From assembly GCA_050012355.1 (NCBI GenBank), contig JBEKHI010000065.1, forward strand, positions 1 through 26,243: a stretch of 26,243 nucleotides of DNA. The letters run 5' to 3'. The notes beneath the pieces are model-generated. The model was not told where the DNA came from and did no database searches. It saw nothing but the letters and a program-made list of their open reading frames with translations. Below are positions 6,598 through 13,482 of this stretch, piece after piece. This DNA comes from JBEKHI01 sp050012355. Its GTDB lineage: Bacteria > Actinomycetota > Actinomycetes > Streptosporangiales > Streptosporangiaceae. A program made the position numbers and the translations under genes. Position 1 is the stretch's first letter. Every line of letters starts with the position of its first letter.

Positions 6598-8289
6598 ATG
6601 AGCGATAACACCGATTCGGCCAGGTCAGCAGCTGAGGACGCCGCTGCGGTACCGCTGGACCTGCTGCTCGCGGATGCCGCGACGGGCATGCTGCGCCGGG
6701 TGAACCTGGGCGGCTCTGGCCTGCGCCTGGCCGCGGCCCTGGCGGCCAGGCCGCGGCTGCTCACCACCCGAGGGGGACGGCTGGCCGGCGAACTGGGCCG
6801 CATCGCCCTCGGCCGATCCCAGGTGCAGCCGTCCCGGCGGGACCGCCGGTTCACCGACCCTGGGTGGTCGGATAACCCAGTGCTGCGCCGCGCGATGCAG
6901 GCCTACCTGGCCGGTGCGGAGAGCGCGGCGGGCGTAGTGGCCGACGCTGAGCTAGACGAGGCTGACGCCGAACGGGTCGGCTTCGTGCTGACCAACCTGA
7001 TCGACGCGCTGGCCCCGAGCAATAACCCGCTGCTGAACCCGGCGGCGGTGAAGGCCGCGATCGACACCGGCGGCGGCAGCGCCCTGGCGGGCCTGCGACA
7101 TTTCCTGGCCGACATGGCGGAGGCGCCCCGGGTGCCGTCCATGGTCGAGCCGGACGCGTACCAGGTGGGCGACGACCTGGCCGTCACCCCCGGGTCGGTG
7201 GTCCTGCGCACCCCGGTATTCGAGCTGATCCAGTACCGCCCGGTCACCGCCACGGTGCGGCAGGTCCCGCTGCTGATCGTCCCGCCGGTGATCAACAAGT
7301 TCTACGTGCTGGACCTGGCCCCGGGCCGGAGCATGGTGGAGTACCTGGTCGGCACCGGCGTGCAGGTGTTCATGATGTCCTGGCGCAACCCGGACGCCCG
7401 CTACGCCGGCTGGGACCTGGACACCTACGGCCAGGCGGTGCTGGATGCCATGGACGCGGCGGGCCGGATCACCGGAAGCGAGCGGACCGCGCTGGCCGGG
7501 ACCTGCTCCGGCGGCATCATCGCCGCGATGGTGGCCGCGCACCTGGCGCACCTGGGCCAGCAGGACCGGATCGCCGCCCTCACCCTGATGGTCACGGTGC
7601 TGGACCAGGCACACGCGGGCCTGGCCAGCGCCGTCATCGATGAACGGACCGTGCGGCTGGCCGAGGCCGCGTCCCAGGCCCGCGGCTACCTGGACGGCCG
7701 GTCGCTAGCCGAGGTGTTCGCCTGGCTGCGGCCGAACGACCTGATCTGGAACTACTGGATCAACAACTACCTGCTCGGCCGGAAACCACCGCCGTTCGAC
7801 ATCCTGTTCTGGAACGCGGACACCACCCGGATGACCGCGGGCCTGCACCGGGACTTCCTGCGGCTAGGCGCCGCGAACGCGCTGGTCACGCCGGGCTCGG
7901 CGACCATGCTCGGCTCGCCAGTAGACCTGACTGCGGTCGACCGGGACAGCTACATCGTCGCCGGGATCAGCGACCATATCTGCCCCTGGCAGAGCTGCTA
8001 CCGGTCCACCCAGCTGCTGTCCGGCCGCCACCGGTTCGTTTTGTCGACCAGCGGGCACATCGCCGCGATGGTGAACCCGCCGGGAAACGAGAAGGCCAGG
8101 TACCAGGTGGGTAAGAAGTGCCCGGACGACCCGCGAGACTGGCTGCGCCGCGCGCAGACCTGCCACGGGTCGTGGTGGCCGGACTACGCGACATGGCTGG
8201 CCGAACACTGCGGCGAGGAAACGGCTGCCCCTGAAGAAGGGCCGGTGCCGATCTGTGACGCGCCCGGGACATACGTCTATGACCACTGA
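6598..8289 (+). CDS. phaC: Class II-type poly(3-hydroxyalkanoate) synthase
   Basis: The enzyme polymerises 3-hydroxyacyl-CoA into PHA on intracellular granules. It is 563 residues, the usual length of Pseudomonas medium-chain (class II) synthases. The lipase-like box is GTCSGG with Cys303 as nucleophile; the acid is Asp459 in VAGISDHICPW and the base His487 in STSGHIAAMVNPPGN. Other hallmarks are FAWLRPNDLIWNYW, NNYLLG and PPFDILFWN, and a C-terminal APGTYV shared with class II enzymes. The N-terminal domain (to about 220) includes a DNPVLRR-type segment typical of PhaC. The ATG at 6598 has no obvious ribosome-binding site. The stop overlaps phaZ by 11 bases. Class II versus I is judged by recalled sequence resemblance, so substrate chain length is inferred. 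Confidence 0.93.
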   Translation: MSDNTDSARSAAEDAAAVPLDLLLADAATGMLRRVNLGGSGLRLAAALAARPRLLTTRGGRLAGELGRIALGRSQVQPSRRDRRFTDPGWSDNPVLRRAMQAYLAGAESAAGVVADAELDEADAERVGFVLTNLIDALAPSNNPLLNPAAVKAAIDTGGGSALAGLRHFLADMAEAPRVPSMVEPDAYQVGDDLAVTPGSVVLRTPVFELIQYRPVTATVRQVPLLIVPPVINKFYVLDLAPGRSMVEYLVGTGVQVFMMSWRNPDARYAGWDLDTYGQAVLDAMDAAGRITGSERTALAGTCSGGIIAAMVAAHLAHLGQQDRIAALTLMVTVLDQAHAGLASAVIDERTVRLAEAASQARGYLDGRSLAEVFAWLRPNDLIWNYWINNYLLGRKPPPFDILFWNADTTRMTAGLHRDFLRLGAANALVTPGSATMLGSPVDLTAVDRDSYIVAGISDHICPWQSCYRSTQLLSGRHRFVLSTSGHIAAMVNPPGNEKARYQVGKKCPDDPRDWLRRAQTCHGSWWPDYATWLAEHCGEETAAPEEGPVPICDAPGTYVYDH

Positions 8290-9220
8290 TCCGGTGCGTC
8301 CGAGCGAGGACCGCGCGGGGACCAGTCTGGGCCGGATGCTCGGCCGGCTACGGCGGACGGGACAGAACGAGCGGATGCGGATCCTGACGATCGGCGGCCG
8401 CGCCGTCCGCGTCTCGGTGCGGCCGGGCGCCCCGGACTGGCCGCCCTTGCTGCTATGTAACGGCAGCGGCGCGAGCCTCGAATTGCTCCAGCCGTTCGTC
8501 GACGCACTCGACCCGCGGCGGCCGGTCATCCGGTTCGACATGCCGGGCATCGGCGGCTCGCCGGCCCCCGTCATCCCCTACCACCTGATCACGCTGCCAT
8601 CGCTGCTGGCCGGGCTGCTGGACCAGCTCGGCTATGCGCAGGCCGATGTCCTGGGCATCTCCTGGGGCGGCGGGCTCGCGCAGCAGTTCGCGCTGAGCCG
8701 GCCGTCGCGGGTACGCCGGCTGGTGCTGGTCGCGACCGGGACGGGCGCGCTGATGGTGCCCGGGCGGCCGCGCATCCTGCTGCACATGCTCACGCCGCGA
8801 AGGCACCGGGACCCGGGCTACGCGGCCCGCATCGCCGCCGACCTGTACGGGGGCAGCGCCCGAAAAGACCCGGCCATCGCCCGCGATCTGCTGCACGCCA
8901 CGACGCGGCTGGGCCCGCCCCGGGGCTACTACTACCAGCTGCTCGCCGGGGCCGGCTGGACCAGCCTGCCGTGGCTGCTGAAGTTGCGGACGCCCACCCT
9001 CATCCTGTCCGGTGACGACGACCCGATCATCCCGCTGGCCAACGCCAGGATCATGCACCGGCTGATACGGCACAGCAAGCTGCACATCTATCAGGGCGGC
9101 CACCTCGAGCTGGCCGCCGACGCCGAACGCCTGGCCACGGTCATAGAGGCGTTCCTCGATGCCGATCCCACCGCGGAGGGAGCCAGCAATGACGCAGCTC
9201 ACGAGCGCCCACCTGGGTGA
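8279..9220 (+). CDS. phaZ: Medium-chain-type intracellular PHA depolymerase (alpha/beta hydrolase)
   Basis: PhaZ releases 3-hydroxyalkanoate monomers from intracellular granules. The 313-residue protein is an alpha/beta hydrolase with nucleophile Ser128 in GISWGGGLAQQFA, an Asp in LSGDDDPIIPL (residues 246-248) and His275 in GGHLELA. Segments such as VRPGAPDWPPLLLCNGSGA, LELLQPFVDALDP, FDMPGIGGS, GYYYQLLAGAGWTS and MVPGRPR match my recollection of Pseudomonas medium-chain PhaZ closely, more than generic hydrolases. The ATG at 8279 overlaps the phaC stop by 11 bases; an internal ATG at 8375 is an alternative, since the first 30 residues are poorly conserved. The gene also overlaps the next one by 32 bases. 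The phaC-phaZ order is the same as in the Pseudomonas cluster. Confidence 0.88.
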   Translation: MTTDPVRPSEDRAGTSLGRMLGRLRRTGQNERMRILTIGGRAVRVSVRPGAPDWPPLLLCNGSGASLELLQPFVDALDPRRPVIRFDMPGIGGSPAPVIPYHLITLPSLLAGLLDQLGYAQADVLGISWGGGLAQQFALSRPSRVRRLVLVATGTGALMVPGRPRILLHMLTPRRHRDPGYAARIAADLYGGSARKDPAIARDLLHATTRLGPPRGYYYQLLAGAGWTSLPWLLKLRTPTLILSGDDDPIIPLANARIMHRLIRHSKLHIYQGGHLELAADAERLATVIEAFLDADPTAEGASNDAAHERPPG

Positions 9221-10385
9221 ATCTCTCGGGACGGACTTTTTCTCCGTCCGCGAGCAGTTCACCGACGACGAATGGTCGCACTTCGTCACCGTCCGGCGGT
9301 TCGTCGACGAGGAGGTCGTGCCGGTCGCCGGCTCATACTGGGAACGGGCCGAGATCTGCTGGCCGCTGGTCAAGCGCCTCCCTGAACTCGGCATCGTCGG
9401 CGAGGACATCAAAGGCTACGGGTGCGCCGGGATGAGCCCGATGGCGTGCGGGCTGGTCACGATGGAACTGCACCGCGGCGACGGCAGCCTCGGCGTGTTC
9501 CTCGGGGTGCACGCGGGCCTGGCCATGGAGTCGATCGCGATGTGCGGCTCACAAGAGCAAAAGGAGCGCTGGCTGCCGGACATGGCCAGCATGGACAAGC
9601 TGGGGGCGTTCGCGCTGACCGAACCTGAGCACGGCTCGGATTCGGTGGCCCTGGAGACTTCCGCCCGACGTTATGGCAATGAATGGGTACTGAACGGACG
9701 GAAACGTTGGATCGGGCTGGGCAGCGTCGCGGACCTGGTCGTGGTGTGGGCCCGCAATGCCGAGGATGGCCAGGTCAACGGGTTCGTCGTGGAGAAGGGA
9801 ACACCGGGGTACACGGCGAAGGTCATCGAGGGGAAGGTGTCGCTGCGCTCGGTATGGCAGGCCGAGATCACGCTGGAGAACGTGCGGGTGCCAGCCGAGA
9901 ACCGGCTGCCGGAAGCGCGCTCGTTCAAGGACACCAGCCGGGTCCTGGCCACCACCCGGAGCACCTGCGCCTGGGCGGCGCTGGGTCACGCCACCTCCGC
10001 TTACGACGCTGCCTTGCGGTACGCGATGGAGCGGCGCCAGTTCGGCGAGCCGCTGGCCAGCTTCCAGATCATCCAGCAGCGGCTGGTATCGATGCTGGCG
10101 GACCTCACCGCGATGCAGCTGTACTGCCTGCAGATCGGCCGCCTGGCCAAAGCCGGCCGGCTGACCCCCACCGTGGCCGGGCTGGCCAAGATGCACAACA
10201 CTCGCAAGGCCCGCGCGATCGCCGCCGAGGCGCGCGACATGCTGGGCGGCAACGGCATCCTGCTCGACTTCCAGGTCATGCGGCACATGGTGGACCTGGA
10301 GGCGATCCACACCTTCGAGGGCACCGAGACCATGCAGACGCTCATCGTCGGCCGCGCCATCACCGGGATAGGAGCCTTCACGTGA
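9189..10385 (+). CDS. Acyl-CoA dehydrogenase, glutaryl-CoA-dehydrogenase-like
   Basis: A 398-residue FAD enzyme of the acyl-CoA dehydrogenase superfamily, introducing a 2,3-double bond in acyl-CoA. It follows the glutaryl-CoA dehydrogenase (GCDH) pattern: IKGYGCAGMS, ALTEPEHGSD, KRWIGLGSVADLVVVWAR, ARDMLGGNGI, and the active-site segment LEAIHTFEGTETMQTLIVGR with base Glu377, ending GIGAF. However, the residue aligning with the GCDH arginine that holds the second carboxylate (human mature Arg94) is Gly102 here, so glutaryl-CoA is an unlikely substrate. The Tyr before the catalytic Glu is Phe. The ATG at 9189 is supported by GGAGGGA just upstream, although it lies inside the end of phaZ. In this operon it probably feeds beta-oxidation toward PHA monomers (inference). 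Confidence 0.88.
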   Translation: MTQLTSAHLGESLGTDFFSVREQFTDDEWSHFVTVRRFVDEEVVPVAGSYWERAEICWPLVKRLPELGIVGEDIKGYGCAGMSPMACGLVTMELHRGDGSLGVFLGVHAGLAMESIAMCGSQEQKERWLPDMASMDKLGAFALTEPEHGSDSVALETSARRYGNEWVLNGRKRWIGLGSVADLVVVWARNAEDGQVNGFVVEKGTPGYTAKVIEGKVSLRSVWQAEITLENVRVPAENRLPEARSFKDTSRVLATTRSTCAWAALGHATSAYDAALRYAMERRQFGEPLASFQIIQQRLVSMLADLTAMQLYCLQIGRLAKAGRLTPTVAGLAKMHNTRKARAIAAEARDMLGGNGILLDFQVMRHMVDLEAIHTFEGTETMQTLIVGRAITGIGAFT

Positions 10386-11887
10386 CGAACCTGGCCAAGA
10401 ACCTGACAGACACCACCCGTGCGCACGCCGGCCGGGTGGCGGTACGAGTGGACAACGCGGCGATGACCTACCGGGCGCTGGACGAGGCGAGCGCCCGGGT
10501 GGCCGGACTGCTACGCGAGCGCGGTCTCAAGCCCGGCGACCGGGTCGGCCTGATGATGCCCAACGTGGCCGAGGTCCCGGTGGTGTACTACGGCGTCCTG
10601 CGGGCCGGCGGCGTCGTCGTGCCGATGAACCCGCTGCTGAAGGCCCGGGAGGTCGCCTATTACCTCGGCGACTCCGGGGCCGGACTGGTCTTCGCCTGGC
10701 ACACGTTCGCCGACCAGGCACGCATCGGCGCTGAGCAGGCCGGGGCGGAATCCACCGTCGTGGACGCGGCCAGTTTCCCCGATCTGCTGGCCTCCGCCAC
10801 CCCGGACTTCGAGGTCACCAGCACCAGCGACCAGGACACCGCGGTGATCCTCTACACCTCCGGCACAACCGGACATCCGAAGGGCGCCGAGCTCACCCAC
10901 GGCAACCTCATCAGCAACACCGAGGTGTCGCGGGCCGACATCGTCCTTTCGGGCCCGGACGACGTAATATTCGGCGGCCTTCCGCTCTTCCACGTATTCG
11001 GGCAGACCGTCGCGCTCAACGTGGCGGTGGCGTCCGGGGCATGCCTGACCTTGCTGCCCCGGTTCGACGCCGCGCACGCCCTGCGGATCATCGACGGGCA
11101 CCGGGTCACCGTCTTCGAAGGCGTGCCAACCATGTACGTGGCCCTGCTGCACCAGTCCGACCGTGAGGGCTACGACACCTCGGCGCTGCGGATGTGCATC
11201 TCCGGCGGCGCGGCCCTGCCGGTCGAAGTGCTGCGCGGCTTTGATGACGCGTTCGGAGTCCCGGTGCTAGAGGGATACGGCCTCTCGGAAACCTCGCCGG
11301 TCGCCTCGTTCAACCACCCCGGCCGGGAGCGCAAGCCCGGCTCGATCGGCACGCCCATCCGGGACGTGCAGATGCGTGTTGTGGACGGTGAAGACCATGA
11401 GGTCGCGCCGGGCGAGGTGGGCGAGATCGTCATCCGCGGGCCGAACGTGATGAAGGGCTACTGGCAGCGCCCCGACGCCACCGCCGAGGCGATTCGCGAC
11501 GGCTGGTTCCACACCGGCGACCTGGCCCGGGTCGACGCCGACGGCTACTTCTACATCGTGGACAGGAAGAAGGACCTGATCATCCGCGGCGGCTACAACG
11601 TCTATCCGCGGGAGATCGAGGAAGTGCTCTACGAGCATCCCGCCGTCGCCGAGGCCGCCGTCATCGGATTGCCGCACCCGGCCCTCGGCGAGGAGGTCGC
11701 CGCGGCGGTGACCCTCAAGCCGGGCGCCACCATCACCGCCGAGGAGCTGCGCGACTACGTCAAGGGCCAGGTCGCGGCGTACAAGTACCCACGGCACGTC
11801 TGGATCGCCGACTCGCTGCCCAAGGGGGCCACCGGCAAGCTCCAGAAACGCGACATCGTCATCCCGTCCGACCTGACCGCGCCGTGA
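10382..11887 (+). CDS. Fatty acyl-CoA ligase (AMP-forming)
   Basis: This 501-residue enzyme activates carboxylic acids to acyl-CoA via an acyl-adenylate. The P-loop is YTSGTTGHPKG (about residues 158-168), followed by YGLSETSP (about 299), GWFHTGDLARVD (about 374), the hinge KDLIIRGGYNVYPREIE (about 397-413) and the catalytic lysine in PKGATGKLQ (about 487). Length and motifs fit medium/long-chain FadD-like ligases. It starts with GTG at 10382, overlapping the dehydrogenase stop by four bases (GTGA). The frame stays open far upstream inside the dehydrogenase gene, but that part is a shadow. As the last gene of the phaC operon it probably supplies acyl-CoA for the dehydrogenase or reactivates hydroxy acids released by PhaZ. 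Exact substrate unknown. Confidence 0.9.
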   Translation: MTNLAKNLTDTTRAHAGRVAVRVDNAAMTYRALDEASARVAGLLRERGLKPGDRVGLMMPNVAEVPVVYYGVLRAGGVVVPMNPLLKAREVAYYLGDSGAGLVFAWHTFADQARIGAEQAGAESTVVDAASFPDLLASATPDFEVTSTSDQDTAVILYTSGTTGHPKGAELTHGNLISNTEVSRADIVLSGPDDVIFGGLPLFHVFGQTVALNVAVASGACLTLLPRFDAAHALRIIDGHRVTVFEGVPTMYVALLHQSDREGYDTSALRMCISGGAALPVEVLRGFDDAFGVPVLEGYGLSETSPVASFNHPGRERKPGSIGTPIRDVQMRVVDGEDHEVAPGEVGEIVIRGPNVMKGYWQRPDATAEAIRDGWFHTGDLARVDADGYFYIVDRKKDLIIRGGYNVYPREIEEVLYEHPAVAEAAVIGLPHPALGEEVAAAVTLKPGATITAEELRDYVKGQVAAYKYPRHVWIADSLPKGATGKLQKRDIVIPSDLTAP

Positions 11888-11954
11888 GGCTGCTGCTACT
11901 CGCTCCGCCAGCCGCCCGACTCGGTCACCGCCGACATCCAGGCCCGGTTGTCCT

Positions 11955-12311
11955 TCACGTGACCATGCTGCGGTAGACGGCGATCAACGCCGCCTTCTGA
12001 TCGTCGCTCAGGCGCTTGTCTGCCATGATCGCGGCCTCGGTTGGCTCTTCGTCGGCAGCACCCTCGCCGGTCACCGCGTCGATGAGACCGGCCTGCGTGA
12101 GGAGGGTCTCGGCGGACAGGTTCAGGGCCTCGGAGATTGCCTTGAGCACGCGCACCGACGGCTCGTGCAGTCCCCGCTCGACCTGGCTGAGGTACGGGTT
12201 CGACAGGCTGGTCAGCTCGGCCAGCTGACGGAGCGAAAGGTTGGCCGTCTGGCGCTGGGCACGGATGAAGGCACCGAGCGCCTCCCGCTGCGCCTGCCAC
12301 GAGTCGGTCAC
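11955..12311 (-). CDS. XRE family helix-turn-helix regulator of the PHA locus
   Basis: A 118-residue regulator. The helix-turn-helix covers about residues 12-67: LGAFIRAQRQTANLSLRQLA, SNPYLSQVERGLHEPSVRVL, ISEALNLSAETLL. The short C-terminal tail is acidic, then ADKRLSDDQKAALIAVYRSM. The GTG at 12311 is preferred to the one at 12317 because AGGGAGG stands at proper spacing before it and the product then begins MTDSW. It lies convergent to the PHA operon and downstream of the phasin-like gene on the same strand, separated from it by a strong hairpin. Its own promoter carries a perfect 15-base palindrome. Control of phasin and PHA genes is inferred from position only. Confidence 0.85.
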   Translation of the reverse strand: MTDSWQAQREALGAFIRAQRQTANLSLRQLAELTSLSNPYLSQVERGLHEPSVRVLKAISEALNLSAETLLTQAGLIDAVTGEGAADEEPTEAAIMADKRLSDDQKAALIAVYRSMVT

Positions 12312-12321
12312 GGCCACCTCC

Positions 12322-12336
12322 CTAAGCGGTGCTTAG
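12322..12336. promoter_or_regulatory. Palindromic operator overlapping the XRE gene promoter
   Basis: CTAAGC-GGT-GCTTAG is a perfect 6-bp inverted repeat with a 3-base centre. On the minus strand a TATACT -10-like box (12335-12340) overlaps its upstream edge by two bases, and the start codon lies about 11 bases downstream of the palindrome. The position, touching the -10 and covering the expected transcription start, fits autorepression by the XRE protein. No good -35 is visible. Confidence 0.55.
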
Positions 12337-12339
12337 TAT

Positions 12340-12378
12340 AGTACGCGGCGGCACCGGACTCCGGTGCCGCCGCGTACT
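12340..12378 (-). terminator. Perfect 18-bp hairpin terminator after the phasin-like gene
   Basis: Bases 12340-12357 and 12361-12378 are perfect inverted copies with a 3-base loop (ACT). The stem is GC-rich and starts 16 bases past the phasin-like stop codon on the minus strand. In that direction it is followed directly by TATACT, so the terminator ends where the XRE gene's -10 box begins. Confidence 0.8.
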
Positions 12379-12394
12379 GGCTCGGACTTCATAG

Positions 12395-12700
12395 TCACCC
12401 GGCGTCCGCGCCCTGCTCCGGCTGCGTCCCGCTGCCCGCCCTCAGCGGGGCCGTCGCCTTCACCAGCTCCGCTGCGAACTGACGCTGGCCGGACAGCAGC
12501 TTCTCGGCGAAGTCGTACGCGTTTGCTACGACATCCTGCGGCTTTGGCAGTTTCTCGGCGAGCGGCACCGAGGGGACCTTCGGCGTCACCGCCTTGACGG
12601 TTTCGACCCAGGTCTTGATCGCCTCAACGACGGTCTCCTGGCTGGTACGGATCACGTTCAGGAGCTCGTCCTGTACGTCCTGCGGGGAGTGGCTAGGCAT
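12395..12700 (-). CDS. Phasin-like PHA granule-associated protein
   Basis: A small, Lys/Glu/Ala-rich helical protein of 101 residues. Phasins are small amphipathic proteins that coat PHA granules and limit their size. The segments ELLNVIRTSQETVVEAIKTW and DVVANAYDFAEKLLSGQRQF followed by AAELVKATAPL match the actinobacterial phasin-like pattern as I recall it (NAYDFAEKLL...QR.FA...L.ATAPL). There is no signal peptide or membrane helix, fitting a cytoplasmic granule protein. The ATG at 12700 has only a weak purine-rich site upstream. A perfect hairpin lies just downstream. The nearby phaC and phaZ strongly support the role; a generic coiled-coil protein is the alternative. Confidence 0.78.
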   Translation of the reverse strand: MPSHSPQDVQDELLNVIRTSQETVVEAIKTWVETVKAVTPKVPSVPLAEKLPKPQDVVANAYDFAEKLLSGQRQFAAELVKATAPLRAGSGTQPEQGADAG

Positions 12701-12735
12701 TGTCGTCTGCCTTTCTCTGTGACGGTTCCGACGTT

Positions 12736-12769
12736 GCTAACTATACCAAGCGCTAACTATATCTAGCAA
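12736..12769 (-). promoter_or_regulatory. Phasin-like gene promoter with direct repeats
   Basis: On the minus strand TTGCTA (complement of 12764-12769) and TATAGT (complement of 12740-12745) are 18 bases apart, a plausible -35/-10 pair about 40 bases before the start codon. The 10-base word GCTAACTATA is repeated exactly at 12736-12745 and 12752-12761 (16-base period), so the repeats cover the -10 and spacer and may bind a regulator. Confidence 0.5.
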
Positions 12770-12918
12770 GCCCTGCCAGCAACGCGGTGCCTGTCAGCCT
12801 TGACTCGCCCGCAGGCATGATGGTTGCGGCCGCGCGGTGCGGCTCCAAGGGAGCGCCGAAATACCAGCGGACGGCGCAGGGTTAGAGCTGTTGAGCACAG
12901 CAACACTGAGAGGACATC

Positions 12919-13434
12919 ATGACGACTGAGAAGGCAATCCTGGCCGGCGGCTGTTTCTGGGGCATGCAGGACCTGATCCGCAAGCTCCCTGGTGTGCTCT
13001 CGACAAGGGTCGGTTACACCGGCGGTGACGTGGCGAACGCGACTTACCGGAACCACCGCGGCCACGCCGAGGCGATCGAGATCGCCTTCGACCCGGACAA
13101 GATTTCCTACCGGGATCTCCTGGAGTTCTTCTTCCAGGTCCACGACCCGACGACTGTGAACCGGCAGGGAAACGACATAGGGACCAGCTACCGGTCAGCC
13201 ATCTTCTACCTCAGCGACGCGCAGAAGCAGACCGCCGAGGACACCATCGCCGACGTCAACGCCTCCGGCCTGTGGCCAGGCAAGGTGGTCACCGAGGTGA
13301 CGCCCGCCGGGCCGTTCTGGGAGGCTGAGCCTGAGCACCAGGACTACCTGGAGCATTACCCCAACGGGTACACGTGCCACTTCGTCCGCCCCGGCTGGAA
13401 GCTGCCGCATCGCGCGGAGAATGTCACATCCTGA
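12919..13434 (+). CDS. msrA: Peptide methionine (S)-S-oxide reductase
   Basis: MsrA repairs oxidised methionine by reducing methionine-S-sulfoxide, using a cysteine nucleophile and reductant such as thioredoxin. The 171-residue protein starts with the family signature GGCFWG; Cys12 is catalytic. RVGYTGG, Y43, HAEAIEI (Glu51) and the VHDPTTVNRQGNDIGTSYRS block are all present. A second cysteine (Cys153, NGYTCHF) lies near the C-terminus and could help resolve the sulfenic acid. An AGAGG ribosome-binding site stands about six bases before the ATG. It is divergent from the phasin-like gene and 48 bases upstream of the DUF1906 gene. Nothing ties it directly to PHA metabolism. Confidence 0.95.
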   Translation: MTTEKAILAGGCFWGMQDLIRKLPGVLSTRVGYTGGDVANATYRNHRGHAEAIEIAFDPDKISYRDLLEFFFQVHDPTTVNRQGNDIGTSYRSAIFYLSDAQKQTAEDTIADVNASGLWPGKVVTEVTPAGPFWEAEPEHQDYLEHYPNGYTCHFVRPGWKLPHRAENVTS

Positions 13435-13482
13435 GTCGTTAGCTATTGACGCCGGGCTAGTAAGTCTTGATATTTATTAACC

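Noticed and set aside
9683..10381. A very long open frame joining this stretch to the acyl-CoA ligase, suggesting a 734-residue fusion protein
   Set aside because: The upstream part lies in another frame of the clear acyl-CoA dehydrogenase gene, is Arg/Gly/Pro-rich and matches no family; the ligase has its own GTG start at 10382.
9189..10385. Naming the dehydrogenase glutaryl-CoA dehydrogenase (gcdH)
   Set aside because: The overall pattern fits, but the arginine needed for the second carboxylate appears to be glycine, and the operon is a PHA cluster.
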